This document shows positions 1 through 10,954 of a DNA stretch of 64,000 nt, one piece after another. Numbering within the stretch: position 1 is the first letter of the stretch; each line of letters begins with the position of its first letter. A program made the translations under genes and the position numbers. The notes under the pieces were generated by a model. The model had not been told where the DNA came from, ran no database searches, and saw only the letters and a program-made list of their open reading frames with translations. The DNA is from Kingdonia uniflora (lineage: Eukaryota; Streptophyta; Magnoliopsida; Ranunculales; Circaeasteraceae), in the NCBI GenBank assembly GCA_014058105.1, contig JACGCM010001798.1, positions 186,001 to 250,000 on the forward strand. The letters run 5' to 3'.

Positions 1-922
1 GCTATTCTTATTCGATGGTGCTTGATGATGCTTATTGTGAGTGTGGTGCCAGATCGAGTTTGATCAAGAGGGATTTGTACATCTCCATCTTCCAACATCT
101 ATTAGTTCACTCCAATATCCTAACAACATATTCCTTTGTATATTTATCTGCCTCCTCAGTCCTCACTATCCCAAAAATTGTACGTACTACCACCACAGTA
201 AAGCTATTTACTCACTTTCTTACAATATTTAACCTTTTGCTCCAATGTGCAAATTAAACTGCAACTATTTTCCTCACAGTTTGAATCAGATAATGATATC
301 TTGTGATGCAAGAACATGCCTTGTTAATGACCCCATCTAGCATCGAAAGGTTGTTGCAAAAGACATACAGATATTACATTACATTTTCATACAATTTGTA
401 TCAACTCCAAAACAAAGAATATCTTGCAGAAGCTTCTCTATCCTCGTTTAGGAACAGATACGTATAAGAAGAGCCTCACTAATATTATTCTGGCTACAAG
501 GTCCTTAGGATTATAAGAATATATTTGAATCACTAGCTATAAAAATGCAAGGTTGTACAGAATATAGACAGGCCCATTAGACTGGATATCGAATATGCAA
601 AACCATCTTACAATACAGCAATAATAGAGGAGGTGGCATCTATTTGTTTTGCCATATATCCATAATATAAGCATCCCGAAAACAATCATTTTCTTCCACT
701 GATTCCTTTCTATCCTGTAAAGTATACCCTTTTCAACAAATTTCTGATCCTCCCATTTCAACTCACAATTTAATCAACATAGATCACTCATGTGTAGATG
801 TTTTTTTTTTTTTTTTTTTTTTTTTTTTCTGATCTTTGATCATTGGAGACTTCACAAGTTCACGATGTCAACATCCAATCGGTGCATGTCTTTAAGAGAA
901 AATATTTGTCATTTTATCTTTC
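1..922. other. Leading non-coding stretch
   Basis: I see no convincing gene here. The only open frames are short and resemble nothing I recognise. A run of 28 T lies at 801-828; it could be the poly(A) tail of an old minus-strand retrocopy or a simple repeat. A plausible splice acceptor at about 922-924 opens the gene remnant that follows. Confidence 0.5.
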
Positions 923-1790
923 AGATCCAGTTTACCTATATGTGTTTTGCATGAGTTGGAGGATACAATACTTGAAGGGCCATTCTTAAGAAGCGGGAGT
1001 GACACCGGTAAAGAAAACAGGACATTAGAACGGCCTTTCCTGCTTCCTGGTGGGTTGTCATTGCTTCCTTCAAAAGGCCCATAAAGTTCACGAGTGGAGA
1101 GTATTGAGAAGAGCGGGAGGCTGGTAGAACATTTGTGGATGGTGGTGATAATGTCCCAACTTTGAAAGGCCTGGGAAGTTAATAAGTGAAGTGAATACAA
1201 AAAATTAGGAGGACAAATAATAGTGAACTTTGGTAGTGATGATGCCTTTGTCGCTATAAAAAGTATTGCCAAACTCATGGATGGGATGGATAGAGAAGAT
1301 CAGGAGGGCATTCAAACACCCATTAATGGTGGTGAGGCCATTGTAATTTTTGAAAAGTGTGACAAGTTAATAACTGAAATGGATAAATTAAAGGTTAGTG
1401 AAGCCAAAAGATCAGGTGCCTCAGCAAAAAAAAAAACATGTTAGCCAAACGTGTTAGTGAGAATTGGACTGATCTGGATGCATCAAAGGCCAAGATGACA
1501 ATCTCAACAAAAATCCTTCACAAAGTTTTTGTGTGAAGTGTAACAAAGGAGGTCATTTATTGATTTGTTGTATCAGTATCAGTCAACGAGAATTGTATGA
1601 ACTCGTCGTCAACTAGTTTCGATAACACAGGTAATATCCATTGCCCATTTTTTTGCATGCACAAGCAAGTGGTGCATAGGTCAGTGAAAGCCGAAAAGGA
1701 AGAAGCTGCAATGGTGAAGGAAAAAATTGTCTTAGCAAGGAAACATCTAAATCAATTCATGCAAATGGTGCATGAACACTAAGAAGTGCA
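923..1790 (+). pseudogene. PHD-finger part of a broken PHD/Myb-like gene
   Basis: Seen: after an acceptor-like TTTCAG (919-924) a frame of about 50 codons (ELEDTILEGPF) ends at a stop near 1082. A second open stretch at 1223-1444 contains GGEAIVIFEKCDKL. From about 1527 the motif FCVKCNKGGHLLICC is followed, one frame over, by FDNTGNIHCPFFC and a charged tail (EKEEAAMVKEKIVLARKHL). The Cys/His pattern and the FD-GN-HCPFC ending match the PHD finger of a plant nuclear protein group that also carries a Myb/SANT domain. Stops and at least one frameshift inside the finger make this a pseudogene. It is interrupted at 1820 by Copia element A and appears to continue at 8431. The family call is from motif memory only. 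Confidence 0.5.
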
Positions 1791-1819
1791 ACTTTCATAC
1801 ATCATACCTACATCATACC

Positions 1820-2294
1820 TATGGAGATATTTATGTTTTTTGGTTTTGGGCCCAGGTCGTTCGAACGACTCTTGTATCCTCCGGGAAGTTTGGCCCAGGC
1901 ACAAAGTTTCGTTCGAACGACATAGGGAGTCGTTCGAACGAAATCTCGTAATTTGGTTTTTTTTTATGGTTTTCGAACTTTTTGTTTGCCTCGAGATTTG
2001 AGCGATTGTAATAGGTTTTCCCAAGTATATAAAGGGAAACCTAAGTCATTTGTGAACCACCTTTTGACAATCCTTTGGTGAGAACATTTGAGAGATTTCT
2101 TGAGTGAGAAATCCAAAATTGGGCTTGAGTGATTATAATTGGGACATTGAATAAACTTTCTCTCTCTTAAAAGTGGACGTAGGCAATTTGCCGAACCACT
2201 ATAATCTTGGTGTTGTGTGTTTTTCTGTTTGTGTTTGTTCATTGCTAACCCGAATCAATTTGGAGTTTGTGGCTTCCAGGCTTGCGGCTCAACA
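1820..2294 (+). repeat. 5' LTR of element A
   Basis: 475 bp, ending in CA just before the primer binding site. It contains copies of the palindromic motif CGTTCGAACG in U3, a TATATAAAG box near 2025-2033 and the phrase TTTGGCCCAG. It is about 88 bp shorter than the 3' LTR because it has fewer CGTTCGAACGACTCTTG units. Confidence 0.93.
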
Positions 2295-2296
2295 AT

Positions 2297-2308
2297 TGGT
2301 ATCAGAGC
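2297..2308 (+). other. Primer binding site, element A
   Basis: TGGTATCAGAGC lies two bases after the LTR. This is the common plant PBS, complementary to the 3' end of initiator tRNA-Met. Confidence 0.9.
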
Positions 2309-2386
2309 GAGGTCGATTCCTCGGTTGTGCGATTTTGAGATAACTTAGGGTTTCTCAATTTCATTTGATTTTGATTTGGTTAGTTC

Positions 2387-4962
2387 ATGAAAATTGGGGG
2401 AAACATGGGAGATGAAGTTGATGTTAAAACTAGTTCTTCGGCCCCGAAAAGAAATACGATGGTGATGTTCAACAATGCAAACATTGAAGTTGAAAATTTT
2501 AATGGCACAAATAACTTCGGCATGTGGAGATGCGAAGTCATTGATGCCCTAAGTCAACAAGACTTAGACGAGGTATTAGAGCATAAGCCAGATGAAATAA
2601 AGGAGAGTGTATGGCGGAAGATGAATAAGAGAGCATGTGGCCAAATTCGATCTTGTCTTGCTCAAGACATTAAATATCTTGTGATGAATGAGACTTCCGC
2701 AAAAGAAATTTGGCGGATATTAGAGGAGAAATATTTGGTAAAGAGCATCCAAAGTCGACTCCACTTGAAGAGGAAGCTTTATCGCTTTACTATGAGGCAA
2801 GGGATTAGTATGTCCGAGAATTTAAATGACTTCACTAAGTTGTTGGCCGACTTAGCGAATCTTGAAGAGATAGTTGGGGATGAAGATAAAGCTTTATTAT
2901 TCTTGAACTCACTTACGGAAGAATTCAAGCATTTCGTTACGACGATTACTTATGAAAAGAGTTCTTTGAAGCACACGGATGTGACTACGGCCGTAGTTAA
3001 CCACGAGTACCAAAGAAAAGAGAAAAGAGAGACTGACAAGTCCACATCCGAAGTACTAACGATTCGGGGTAGAAGCTCGGATAAGAAGAAGCCGTTTCGT
3101 AAAAACTCTCGATCGAAATCGAAAGGTCGTGGGGGAAACCAAAACAATTTGACTAAGGACCAATGCACGTTTTGCAAGGAAACGGGACATTGGAAGGTTG
3201 ATTGTCCTGGGCTCAAGAAGAAGAAAGTGGGAAAATTGGGTTCTTTTGTGAATTTGGCTCAAGACACGGAAATGGGAGGTAATGACTCTGATTACTCTTT
3301 TACTATAACTTCTAGTGCATGCATTATTAATACAAATGAATGGATTTTAGATTCGGGTGCTACTTATTATATTTATCCCGAGAGGGATTGTTTTCTAGTT
3401 TGAAATTGCTAGAAGATGGAGCGGTGGTAATGGGAAATGACAATTCATGCCGCATCACGGGGATAGGTACCATTCGACTAAAGTTGCACAATGGGTTGGT
3501 TAATGAGATTGATGAGGTTCGGTTTATTCTGACAATGAGTAAGAACATTATCTCGACGGGGACACTTGAAGCGCAAAGCTGCAAGGTTGTGTCTGAGAAT
3601 GAGTTAAAAAGGGTTCTTAAGGGAGCCATGGCGGTATTGAAGGGTTATAGAAGAAGTAACAATTTATACTATTTGGATGGTACGGCTGTTCTTGGTAAGG
3701 TTTCTACCGCGGGAAGAGAGGAAATCACTTCCAAAGATACGACACGGCTATGACACATGCGTTTGGTGCATGCGGGTGAAAAGTCTTTGAGAGCTCTCGC
3801 GAGCCGGGGGCTTTTGAAAGGTGCCAAGATATGCAAATTGGATTTTTGTGAACACTGCGTTCTGGGCAAGCAGACAGGAGTTAAGTTCGGCACCGCTATT
3901 CACAATACTCGTGGGACTCTTGATTATGTTCACTCTGATTTTTGGGGTCCCTCCAAGAATGCATCGCTAGGGGGGAAGCATTACTTCGTGTCTATTGTGG
4001 ATGACTTTTCTAGGCGAGTTTGGATGTACACTATAAAGAGGAAGGATGAAGTTCTAGAAATTTTCATGACGTGAAAGAAGTTGATTGAGACTCAGACAGG
4101 CAGAAATATCAAGTCGCTCCGTTCGGATAATGGTGGAGAGTACACTAGTTATCCATTCTTGCAAGTATGTCGAGATGAGGGGATAGTTCGATACTTCACG
4201 GTTAGAGAGACACCGTAACAAAACGGGGTAGCCGAGCGCATGAACCGTACTTTACTAGAGAAGGTTCGGTGTATGTTGTCCAATTCTGGGTTGGGCAAGG
4301 CATTTTGGGCTAAGACTTTGACTTATGCATGCTATCTTGTTAATAGGTTTCCTTCGGCTACAATTGAGGGTAAAACACCAATGGAGGCTTGGTCGGGAGA
4401 ACCTGCTATAGATTATGATACTCTTCGTATATTTGAGTGTCTGGCATACTATCATGTAAAGGATGGAAAGTTGGATCCGCGAGCAAGAGAGGCCATTTTT
4501 CTGGGTAAGAAGAAGGGTGTGAAAGGTTACAAGTTGTGGGATACGAGAGACCGAAAGATCATTCTGAGCAGAGATGTCACTTTTGATGAGGCTTCTATGA
4601 TGAAGTCACATGACTCTGGGCACACAGAGGAGACAACCAGTGGGGTATTGCAGCAGGTGGAGATTCATACGTCTTCACATTGGCCAGAGATGCCCATACT
4701 TAAAAGGGGATCATCTACCGGTGTGAGAACGGGTGATGAGCCATTGGTACATGTTCCAAATGATGAAGATACGGATGAAGGTGGAGCATTTGGTAGTACG
4801 GATGAAGAGATTCCGGTAGCAGAGTCGATCGTAAAGAGTAAACCAAAGAGGGATGTAAGCAAACCGAGTTGGCTTGCAAAGGATATGGTGTTTCCAAATG
4901 AGAAGGCCATGGTAGCCTATGCACTTTCGGTCGTTGAAGAGGATGTTCTTGAAAGTTTATAG
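2387..4962 (+). pseudogene. Copia A gag-protease-integrase (broken)
   Basis: Gag starts at 2387 (GTNNFGMW region) and carries the zinc knuckle CTFCKETGHWKVDC, followed by the aspartic protease motif ILDSGATYYIYP. The frame is lost near 3400 and continues in another frame. A TGA at 3751-3753 replaces an expected Trp just before the GAG-pre-integrase motif HMRLVHAGEKSL. Integrase carries a DFWGP motif, the DDFSR motif and the SDNGGEY stretch. A TGA at 4072 sits where Trp is expected and a TAA at 4216 where Gln of the PQQNG motif is expected. Integrase and the acidic linker end at 4962, where the antisense LTR begins. All three nonsense changes fit G-to-A or C-to-T transitions. Confidence 0.9.
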
Positions 4963-4967
4963 TAGCT

Positions 4968-5981
4968 TGAGGCTAATCAATTTTGATTGTTTTAGGTCTA
5001 AATCAAAAGGTCCATAAACCTTTAAATTAATGGCCTATACTTAACCTAAATCAAGTCGATCAATTATCTAAAGTCAAGCAAGCAAATGGAAATTAAAGAA
5101 CACAGACAAATATTTTTAACCCTGTGGAAAACCTTTCTCAGGAGAAAAACCCACATGTCACTGTCGAATCACCCGACGGCTAAACAATTCACTATTTAAA
5201 ATCAAATTACAAAAGTATAACTACTTACAGGCTCGATAAACACATCCCGTGGTTATCTCTCTTCTAATCACGCTCCGTGTATTCAATTCTGTGTTCTCGC
5301 AACGCCTCGCTACAATCTCCCGTCGAAGCTCCCAAAACTCAAATCACTCAAGCTCTTCAAATCACAATTAGGGTCTCTTGATCAAGGATGATTGATTCAA
5401 GAATTTAGAGGTTTAATTCTCTTTTGAATCACTCAAGAACAATTTCTCCTCACTCTAAAACTCAAGCCCTAGAAAAATAGGTTTTCTGAAAAGTTGAGTT
5501 CAAAAAAAAAAAAAAAAAAAAATTTTTTTATTAAAAAACTGAGTTTCACGATTCTTACTCGAATATTTTCTATTATATTTGAATATTTTTCTGTTGTCGA
5601 TAAAAATCGACAGATAGAAAAATAATCAAAAATTGAAAAAATTTAAGCAGAAAAAAAATATTTGAGCAAGATTAGAAAATATTCGAATATTTTTATTCTG
5701 CCGAAAAATATTCGAGCAAGATATAAAATATTCTAATATTTTTCCTATTTTTCAAATAAACTCTGTTTTTTCATAAAACAAACATTTTTCATATTTTTCA
5801 TTCCCCTTAGAATACTCAGGGCTTGATATTCTAGAATGAAGAGATAGAAACCCACTTACATGTTCAATGTCAGTCCAGCTGTAGTCGCTCCATGTACACT
5901 CACTGATAATGGATAACCACGAGATAGTGTCGACACCTATACTAGACACTAAATGAAACAAACTCCAAAATGGATGTTTCA
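4968..5981 (-). mobile_element. Probable solo LTR inserted antisense in element A
   Basis: A 1,014-bp insertion separates integrase from RT of element A. It starts TGAGGC and ends TTTCA (TG...CA), flanked by the weakly matching 5-mers TAGCT (4963-4967) and GTTCT (5982-5986). Read on the minus strand it has the look of an LTR: AT-rich with a poly-A/T run at 5503-5521 and repeated ATTCGAATATTTT units at 5550-5750. No coding region or primer binding site was found, so a solo LTR is the simplest reading. The TSD match is imperfect, so the ends are provisional. Confidence 0.55.
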
Positions 5982-7556
5982 GTTCTCTCCACCTATAAGG
6001 GAGCTATTTACGGTTTCGAGGCTAAACATTGGGAGGGAGCGATGAAAGAAGATATGTACTCTCTTTTCAAAAATGGAACTTGGAAACTTTTGAAGTTGCC
6101 GAAAGGAAAGAAAGAGATCGGTTATAAATGGGTTTACACTAAGAAGCAAAGATCTCTTGATGATGAAATACGCTTTAAGGCGAGATTAGTAGCCAAGGGC
6201 TATGCTCACAGGGATGGGATCGATTACAATGAGGTGTTTTCTCCGGTTGTGAAACAATCTTCCATACGGATCCTATTGGCCTTAGTAGCGCAATTCAATT
6301 TGGATTTGCAACAACTCAATGTTAAGACGGCGTTCTTACATGGGAATTTGAAAGAAGAGATCTATATGACTCAGCCGAGTGGGTTTACGGTTACGGGGAA
6401 GGAAGACTATGTGTGTAAGCTGAAAAAGTCATTGTACGGCTTGAAGCAGTCTCCAAGGCAATGGTACAAACGGTTTGATCAGTTTATGATTGGGCAGAAG
6501 TACAAGCAGAGTCATTATGACCATTGTGTCTACTTACGCAAGCTACGTGACGGGTCCTTTATTTACTTGCTTTTGTATGTGGATGATATGCTTATTGCGT
6601 ATAAGCACAAAAGCGTGATTAATAAGCTGAAAAAGGAAATGAATGAAGAATTAGAAATGAAGGATTTTGGTGATGCGAAAAAGATTATTGGTATGGAGAT
6701 TCATAGAGATAGAGAGAATGGAACGGTGCGTCTCTCTCAGAATTCGTATATGAGGAAGGTACTTCAGAGATTTGGCATTGATGGTAACACAAAATCTGTA
6801 AGTACTCCCCTTGCTCCTCATTTTAAGCTTAAGGCTTCTATGTCTTTAAACACTGATGAGGAACGTGATTATATGAGTCAAGTTCCTTATGCTAACGCGG
6901 TTGGTAGCTTGATGTATGCTATGGTTTGTACTCGGCCAGACATTTCACAGGCAGTTGGTATGGTTAGCAGATATATGCATGATCTGGGTAGAGATCATTG
7001 GCGAGCTGTGAAGTGGATTCTACGGTATATCAAAGGTACTGTGGATATCGGGTTGGAGTTTCGTAAACAGGATTTAACTGATCGTTTCTGTGTGGGTTAT
7101 GTGGATTCTGACTACATGGGTGACTTGGATAGATGGCGGTCAACTACCGGGTATGTATTTATATTGGGTGGAGGACCGGTTAGTTAGAGATCCACGCTAC
7201 AGTCAACGGTGGCACTGTCTACTATCGAGGTGGAGTATATGGTCGTGACTGAGCCGAGTAAGGAATCCATTTGGATTAAAGGTCTTCTGCGAGATTTGGG
7301 CATTAAGATGGATCATCTTGATGTCAACTGTGATAGTCAGAGCGCTATCTTCTTGGCCAAGGATCAGGTTCATCACCAGTGCACAAAGCATATTGATGTA
7401 CGCTATCACTTTGTCAGAGAAGTCTTGGAGGAGGGTGAGATTCTGTTGAAGAAGATTCACACCAAAGATAACCCGGCGGATATGTTTACGAAAGTTATTT
7501 CGGGAATTAAGTTCAATCATTGTTTGGACTTAGTTCAAATTCTTCATGTTGATTGA
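5982..7556 (+). pseudogene. Copia A reverse transcriptase-RNase H (broken)
   Basis: The frame resumes at STYKGAIYGFEAKHW and runs through the RVT_2 domain: KARLVAKGY, FSPVVKQSSIR, LYGLKQSPRQWY and the catalytic LYVDDML. RNase H follows, with YVDSDYMGD, the S-T-E-E-Y motif and DNPADMFTK. A TAG at 7185-7187 stands where Trp is expected (GGGPVSW), and the same frame then continues to 7556. A polypurine-like AGGTGGAGAA (7853-7862) lies just before the 3' LTR. Confidence 0.92.
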
Positions 7557-7862
7557 TTGGATGTTAGGTGAACTACGAGCGACTTGATCCACGGAGGTAC
7601 GTAGACAACTATTGATTTGGTGCAGTCGATTTTGTTTCCTTGGGACATTTGGTTTGCTTATTAGTCATTTGGGATGCTTGGTTTGGACTTGGTCCTTTTG
7701 AGGACGCTTGGTTTTGGTTGGTTTCCTTGGGCCGTTTGTATGTTTGGGTTTTTGGGGACATTTGATGATGGAGAGTGTTTGTTTGGGTCCGTTTGGTTGG
7801 TTTCTATGTTCGGCTCAGATTTCGGTTCACTGGTTTGGGAAATCTTCACCGAGGTGGAGAAT

Positions 7863-8425
7863 TGTGGAGATATTTATGTTTTTTGGTTTTGGGCCCAGGT
7901 CGTTCGAACGACTCTTGAATCCGTTCGAACGACTCTTGTATCCTCTTGGAATTTTGGCCCAGACGCAAAGTTTCGTTCGAACGACTCTTGAATCCGTTCG
8001 AACGACTCTTGTATTCTCTTGGAAGTTTGGCCCAGACACAGTTTCGTTCGAACGACATAGGGAGTCGTTCGAACGAAATCTCGTAACTTGGATTTTTTAT
8101 GGTTTTCGAACCTCTTGTTTGCCTCGAGATTTGAGCGATTGTAATAGGTTTTCCCTAGTATATAAAGGGAAACCTAAGCCATTTGTGAACCACCTTTTGA
8201 CAATCCTTTGGTGAGAACATTTGGGGGATTTCTTGAGTGAGAAATCCAAAATTGGGCTTGAGTGATTGTAATTGGGACATTGAATAAACTCTCTCTCTTG
8301 AAAGTGGACGTAGGCAATTTGCCGAACCACTATAATCTTGATGTTGTGTGTTTCTTTGCTTGTGTTTGTTCATTGCTAACCTGAATCAATTTGGAGTTTG
8401 TGACTTCCGGGCTTGCGGCTAAACA
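7863..8425 (+). repeat. 3' LTR of element A
   Basis: 563 bp, TG...CA. It is the fuller copy of the LTR. Five or more TTCGAA-centred palindromes lie in the first 220 bp, arranged as repeated units with the sense CGTTCGAACGACTCTT. It ends AAACA immediately before the TSD ATACC. Confidence 0.95.
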
Positions 8426-8430
8426 ATACC

Positions 8431-9180
8431 CACTGAAGTAGATCGAGATCAGGACACCTAAAATGAGAGAAGAGAAGTTGTACGATGTCATGATGTCCGC
8501 GAATTTCAAGAACCTACTATTTCACATGGGGATGTTGATAAATATCCTCCCTAGGATTTCACGAACTCTTAGTTGCACAAGCTCGTGATGATCAAGAACC
8601 TCTACTATGATCTACAAGAAGACACCAACTGTTTCCCTTTTGAAGAAAGGGAGCAAAGCAAAGGTCAAGAGCTACAACCTGAAACAGTAAAGCATGCTGG
8701 AATTGGTGGCAGTAAAGTTGACTTGGTTCCTCAAGAACACACTCATCTGGAAACAGATGCAGATTTACAATAGCAAAGTGATATGTCACAGTCTCACAGG
8801 GAACCTTTTCTGAACAAATTAAATAGTGATGAAAAAAAACTTCGTGAAAGTGAAGGTGAAGATGACACTTTTTTCGTGTTTAAGAAACGGCAGTGAATGC
8901 CTGTCAAACATTTCTAAAAATGCTTGTTTCCTTGTTTGAGGCGAAAAAATGTCCATTGGACTTCCGAGGAAGAAGTGAAGCTGAAGTACTACAATTGAAG
9001 AACCAACTTGCCGGCGAAAACACTAGTTATTCTAAAACAAATGTGCTTAAACTTCCAAACTCGTGGACCTTGCAGTTACCTCTAAGGAAAATAGATGGCA
9101 ACAAAGCTTTTGTGTACGTTATGAGAAGACGGTGCAAATAGAGCTGCAAGGCTTGGTCCCCTTACTAAGGAGTGGTTCTA
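8431..9180 (+). pseudogene. Myb/SANT part of the broken PHD/Myb-like gene
   Basis: This is the continuation of the 923-1790 remnant on the other side of element A. Seen: an acidic/polar stretch at 8640-8895 (EEREQSKGQEL, then DEKKLRESEGEDDTFFVF). After several frame changes comes RRKNVHWTSEEEVKLK (about 8938-8990), which resembles the start of a telobox/Myb-like domain (RRK-PWT-EEE-LK). GNKAFVYVMRRRC near 9100 is not clearly assignable. Multiple stops and frameshifts show it is not expressed as one protein. The link to the PHD part rests on shared orientation, adjacency before the insertion, and the known pairing of such domains in plants. Confidence 0.42.
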
Positions 9181-9622
9181 TGGGAAGCTAAATTTCTTGA
9201 AGAAACTGGAGGTTTCTTATGTAGTACTTCAGATTTGATTAACTGCATGCTCTTTCCTGTCTCAAATTTTAGCCAAGCTTTGTTGGCATGTCAACATGCT
9301 AGTAATATTTTTAGTACTGCAGGGACTGTGCAGACTATTACTATTTTCACATTTAATAAATTGCTTATCTTTTGCAAAAGGATATTCGTATCATTTATGA
9401 AGATGTTATTTTTCTCCATCCAGTGACGAAGAAACCACTACAGTGATACATCCATCTATCAGTAACTACTTAACTAGCAATAGATTAATGATCAATGCTC
9501 ATGGTCCAATTAAAACAATGCAAAAGGTATCTGTTAATCTATATGCACAAGCATGAATTACATATCTACAAAAAAAAAAAAAAAAAAAAAAGAGAACATG
9601 GCTTGCATATCCATACATGTAG
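9181..9622. other. Non-coding gap with poly-A tract
   Basis: No gene recognised. A 22-base A run lies at 9570-9591, just before the RNase H-like fragment; it may be an old insertion scar. Confidence 0.5.
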
Positions 9623-9955
9623 GCGGATATTGGTGCAGGTTATGACTCCTCTCGAGCGACAGACCCAGAAGAGACTGAGGCGATCTCCGTGATTAGAGGC
9701 ATGGAGGCGGCAAGTAGACTGGGACTGGAGAGAGTCATGGTGCTCACGAATTGTAGACAACTGGTCAGTGCTTTTGAGACAGGATCGGATGACCTTTCTT
9801 GGGGGGCACTCACACTGGCGCCGGACATGATAGCCATTGCCTCCAGTTTTTCAGCTTTTAGATTTTGTCATTTTAGTAGACTTTGTAATTACGAGGCTCA
9901 TGCCCTCGCCGCCAGAGGAATACACCCCCTGCGATGTCGTTTTTGGAGCCGTTAG
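9623..9955 (+). pseudogene. RNase H-like (RVT_3) domain fragment
   Basis: An open frame with EETEAISVIRGMEAASRLG, VLTNCRQLVSAF and NYEAHALAARG. This is the second half of the plant RNase H-like fold found in LINE-derived and stand-alone RVT_3 proteins: the E-A-A helix, then a D-C-L strand and a final N-x-A-H-x-L-A motif. The aspartate expected in the V-x-T-D-C motif is Asn here (TNC), and the N-terminal NTDG strand is missing. It is therefore probably an inactive fragment left by a retroelement or a domesticated RNase H protein. Confidence 0.65.
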
Positions 9956-10458
9956 AGGCTGCCCATTTTGTAAACACTATTATTTATGCTTCGGCCTCAG
10001 TGGCGTAATGCAACTCCCTTTTGCTTACAAAAATAAATATATCCATGCATGTATATGCTCATACATAACTAAGATGTCTGCGAGTGCACACACCCTCAGA
10101 ATTTTTTACATAGGTACAACATTGGCACGGAAAATTGAAAAATCAGAAGTTAAACAACCAAGATTCTTATAATAAACACAATATTTACATTTTCACAACC
10201 TTATCGAACGAAAATGACACTATAAGATCAAAGCAATTATGAGGTATGAACCTTCTAAAACAGTCATCCAAAAAAAGATCTGCAAGACACAAAATAAACA
10301 AATCTGTTCTGATTCTCAACGTGCGCCCATGGGATCTGTGAATACCCCAAAGCCTTCTGTTTAAAGTTTAATCATCGTACGTTTTTTCAGATGCGAGTTT
10401 TGACCAAGTATAAAGAGAATATTGGTGAGAATACAGCCAGTATTGCTCCACCGGTTGC
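9956..10458. other. 3' flank of the MFS gene
   Basis: This lies downstream of the minus-strand MFS stop codon and probably includes its 3' UTR. No other coding signal seen. Confidence 0.5.
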
Positions 10459-10954
10459 TCATTGATCTTCTATACTCAAGAATCTCATTTCTGAAGGTAG
10501 CAATCTCTTTAGATCATCACTGTCTTCATTCAAGAGACCCTCCTCACCTTCATAATCAATTTCAATTACACTTTCCTTTCCATACAGACCATCAGTAGGA
10601 GAATTATCATATTCTATCTGCTGCATCTCCGATTCTATCAACGCCTCCATCCGTGCTCGCTCCTTGTCTCTTGGATATGTACAATATAGGAAGGAATATA
10701 TTAAGAAGCAAAGAGTCATTGGAATTGCTATCGCAGTATAAAGTGCCTTGGATAATGATGCGGCATTCTCTCTATCCGTTTCAATCTCCATAGATTCGTT
10801 GGATCCCTTCGAAATTGGCTTATAACCATAAACTCGTTGAGACAAAATCCCGACTACTGGGGGAGCAAAGGATGCAAGAATGGACTCAAAAGATCGATCC
10901 AAAGCATATATGCTTGTCCGTGACTTTTCTGGGACAATCTCCGCAAATATTGGA
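10459..10954 (-). CDS. MFS gene exon 3
   Basis: Acceptor ATGCAG|TCCAAT. Begins [21 protein letters not shown], contains the last membrane segments and the acidic C-terminal tail, and stops at 10459-10461. Separated from exon 2 by an ordinary 395-bp intron. Confidence 0.92.

Larger units (their letters stand above)
1820..8425 (+). mobile_element. Copia LTR retrotransposon A
   Basis: Element of 6,606 bp bounded by a perfect 5-bp target-site duplication ATACC (1815-1819 and 8426-8430). Order is LTR, tRNA-Met type primer binding site, gag, protease, integrase, reverse transcriptase, RNase H, polypurine tract, LTR. Integrase before RT is the Copia order, and the proteins resemble the Tnt1/Tork group. 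The 5' LTR starts TA instead of TG, while the 3' copy keeps TG. The polyprotein is dead: a frameshift near 3400, stops at 3751, 4072, 4216 and 7185, and an antisense solo LTR inserted between integrase and RT. It splits the PHD/Myb-like gene remnant. Confidence 0.95.

Noticed and set aside
15..257. Two overlapping short open frames at the left edge
   Set aside because: Low complexity, no motif, no splice context; probably chance.
892..1278. 128-codon open frame on the minus strand
   Set aside because: It is the antisense shadow of the plus-strand PHD-gene remnant; no recognisable domain.
1822..2294. 5' LTR of A starting at the first TG (1822)
   Set aside because: Starting at 1820 (TA, a mutated TG) aligns with the 3' LTR start at 7863 and gives a perfect TSD ATACC.
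9172..9426. 84-codon open frame
   Set aside because: No similarity recognised and hydrophobic by base composition only; follows the decayed Myb-like remnant.
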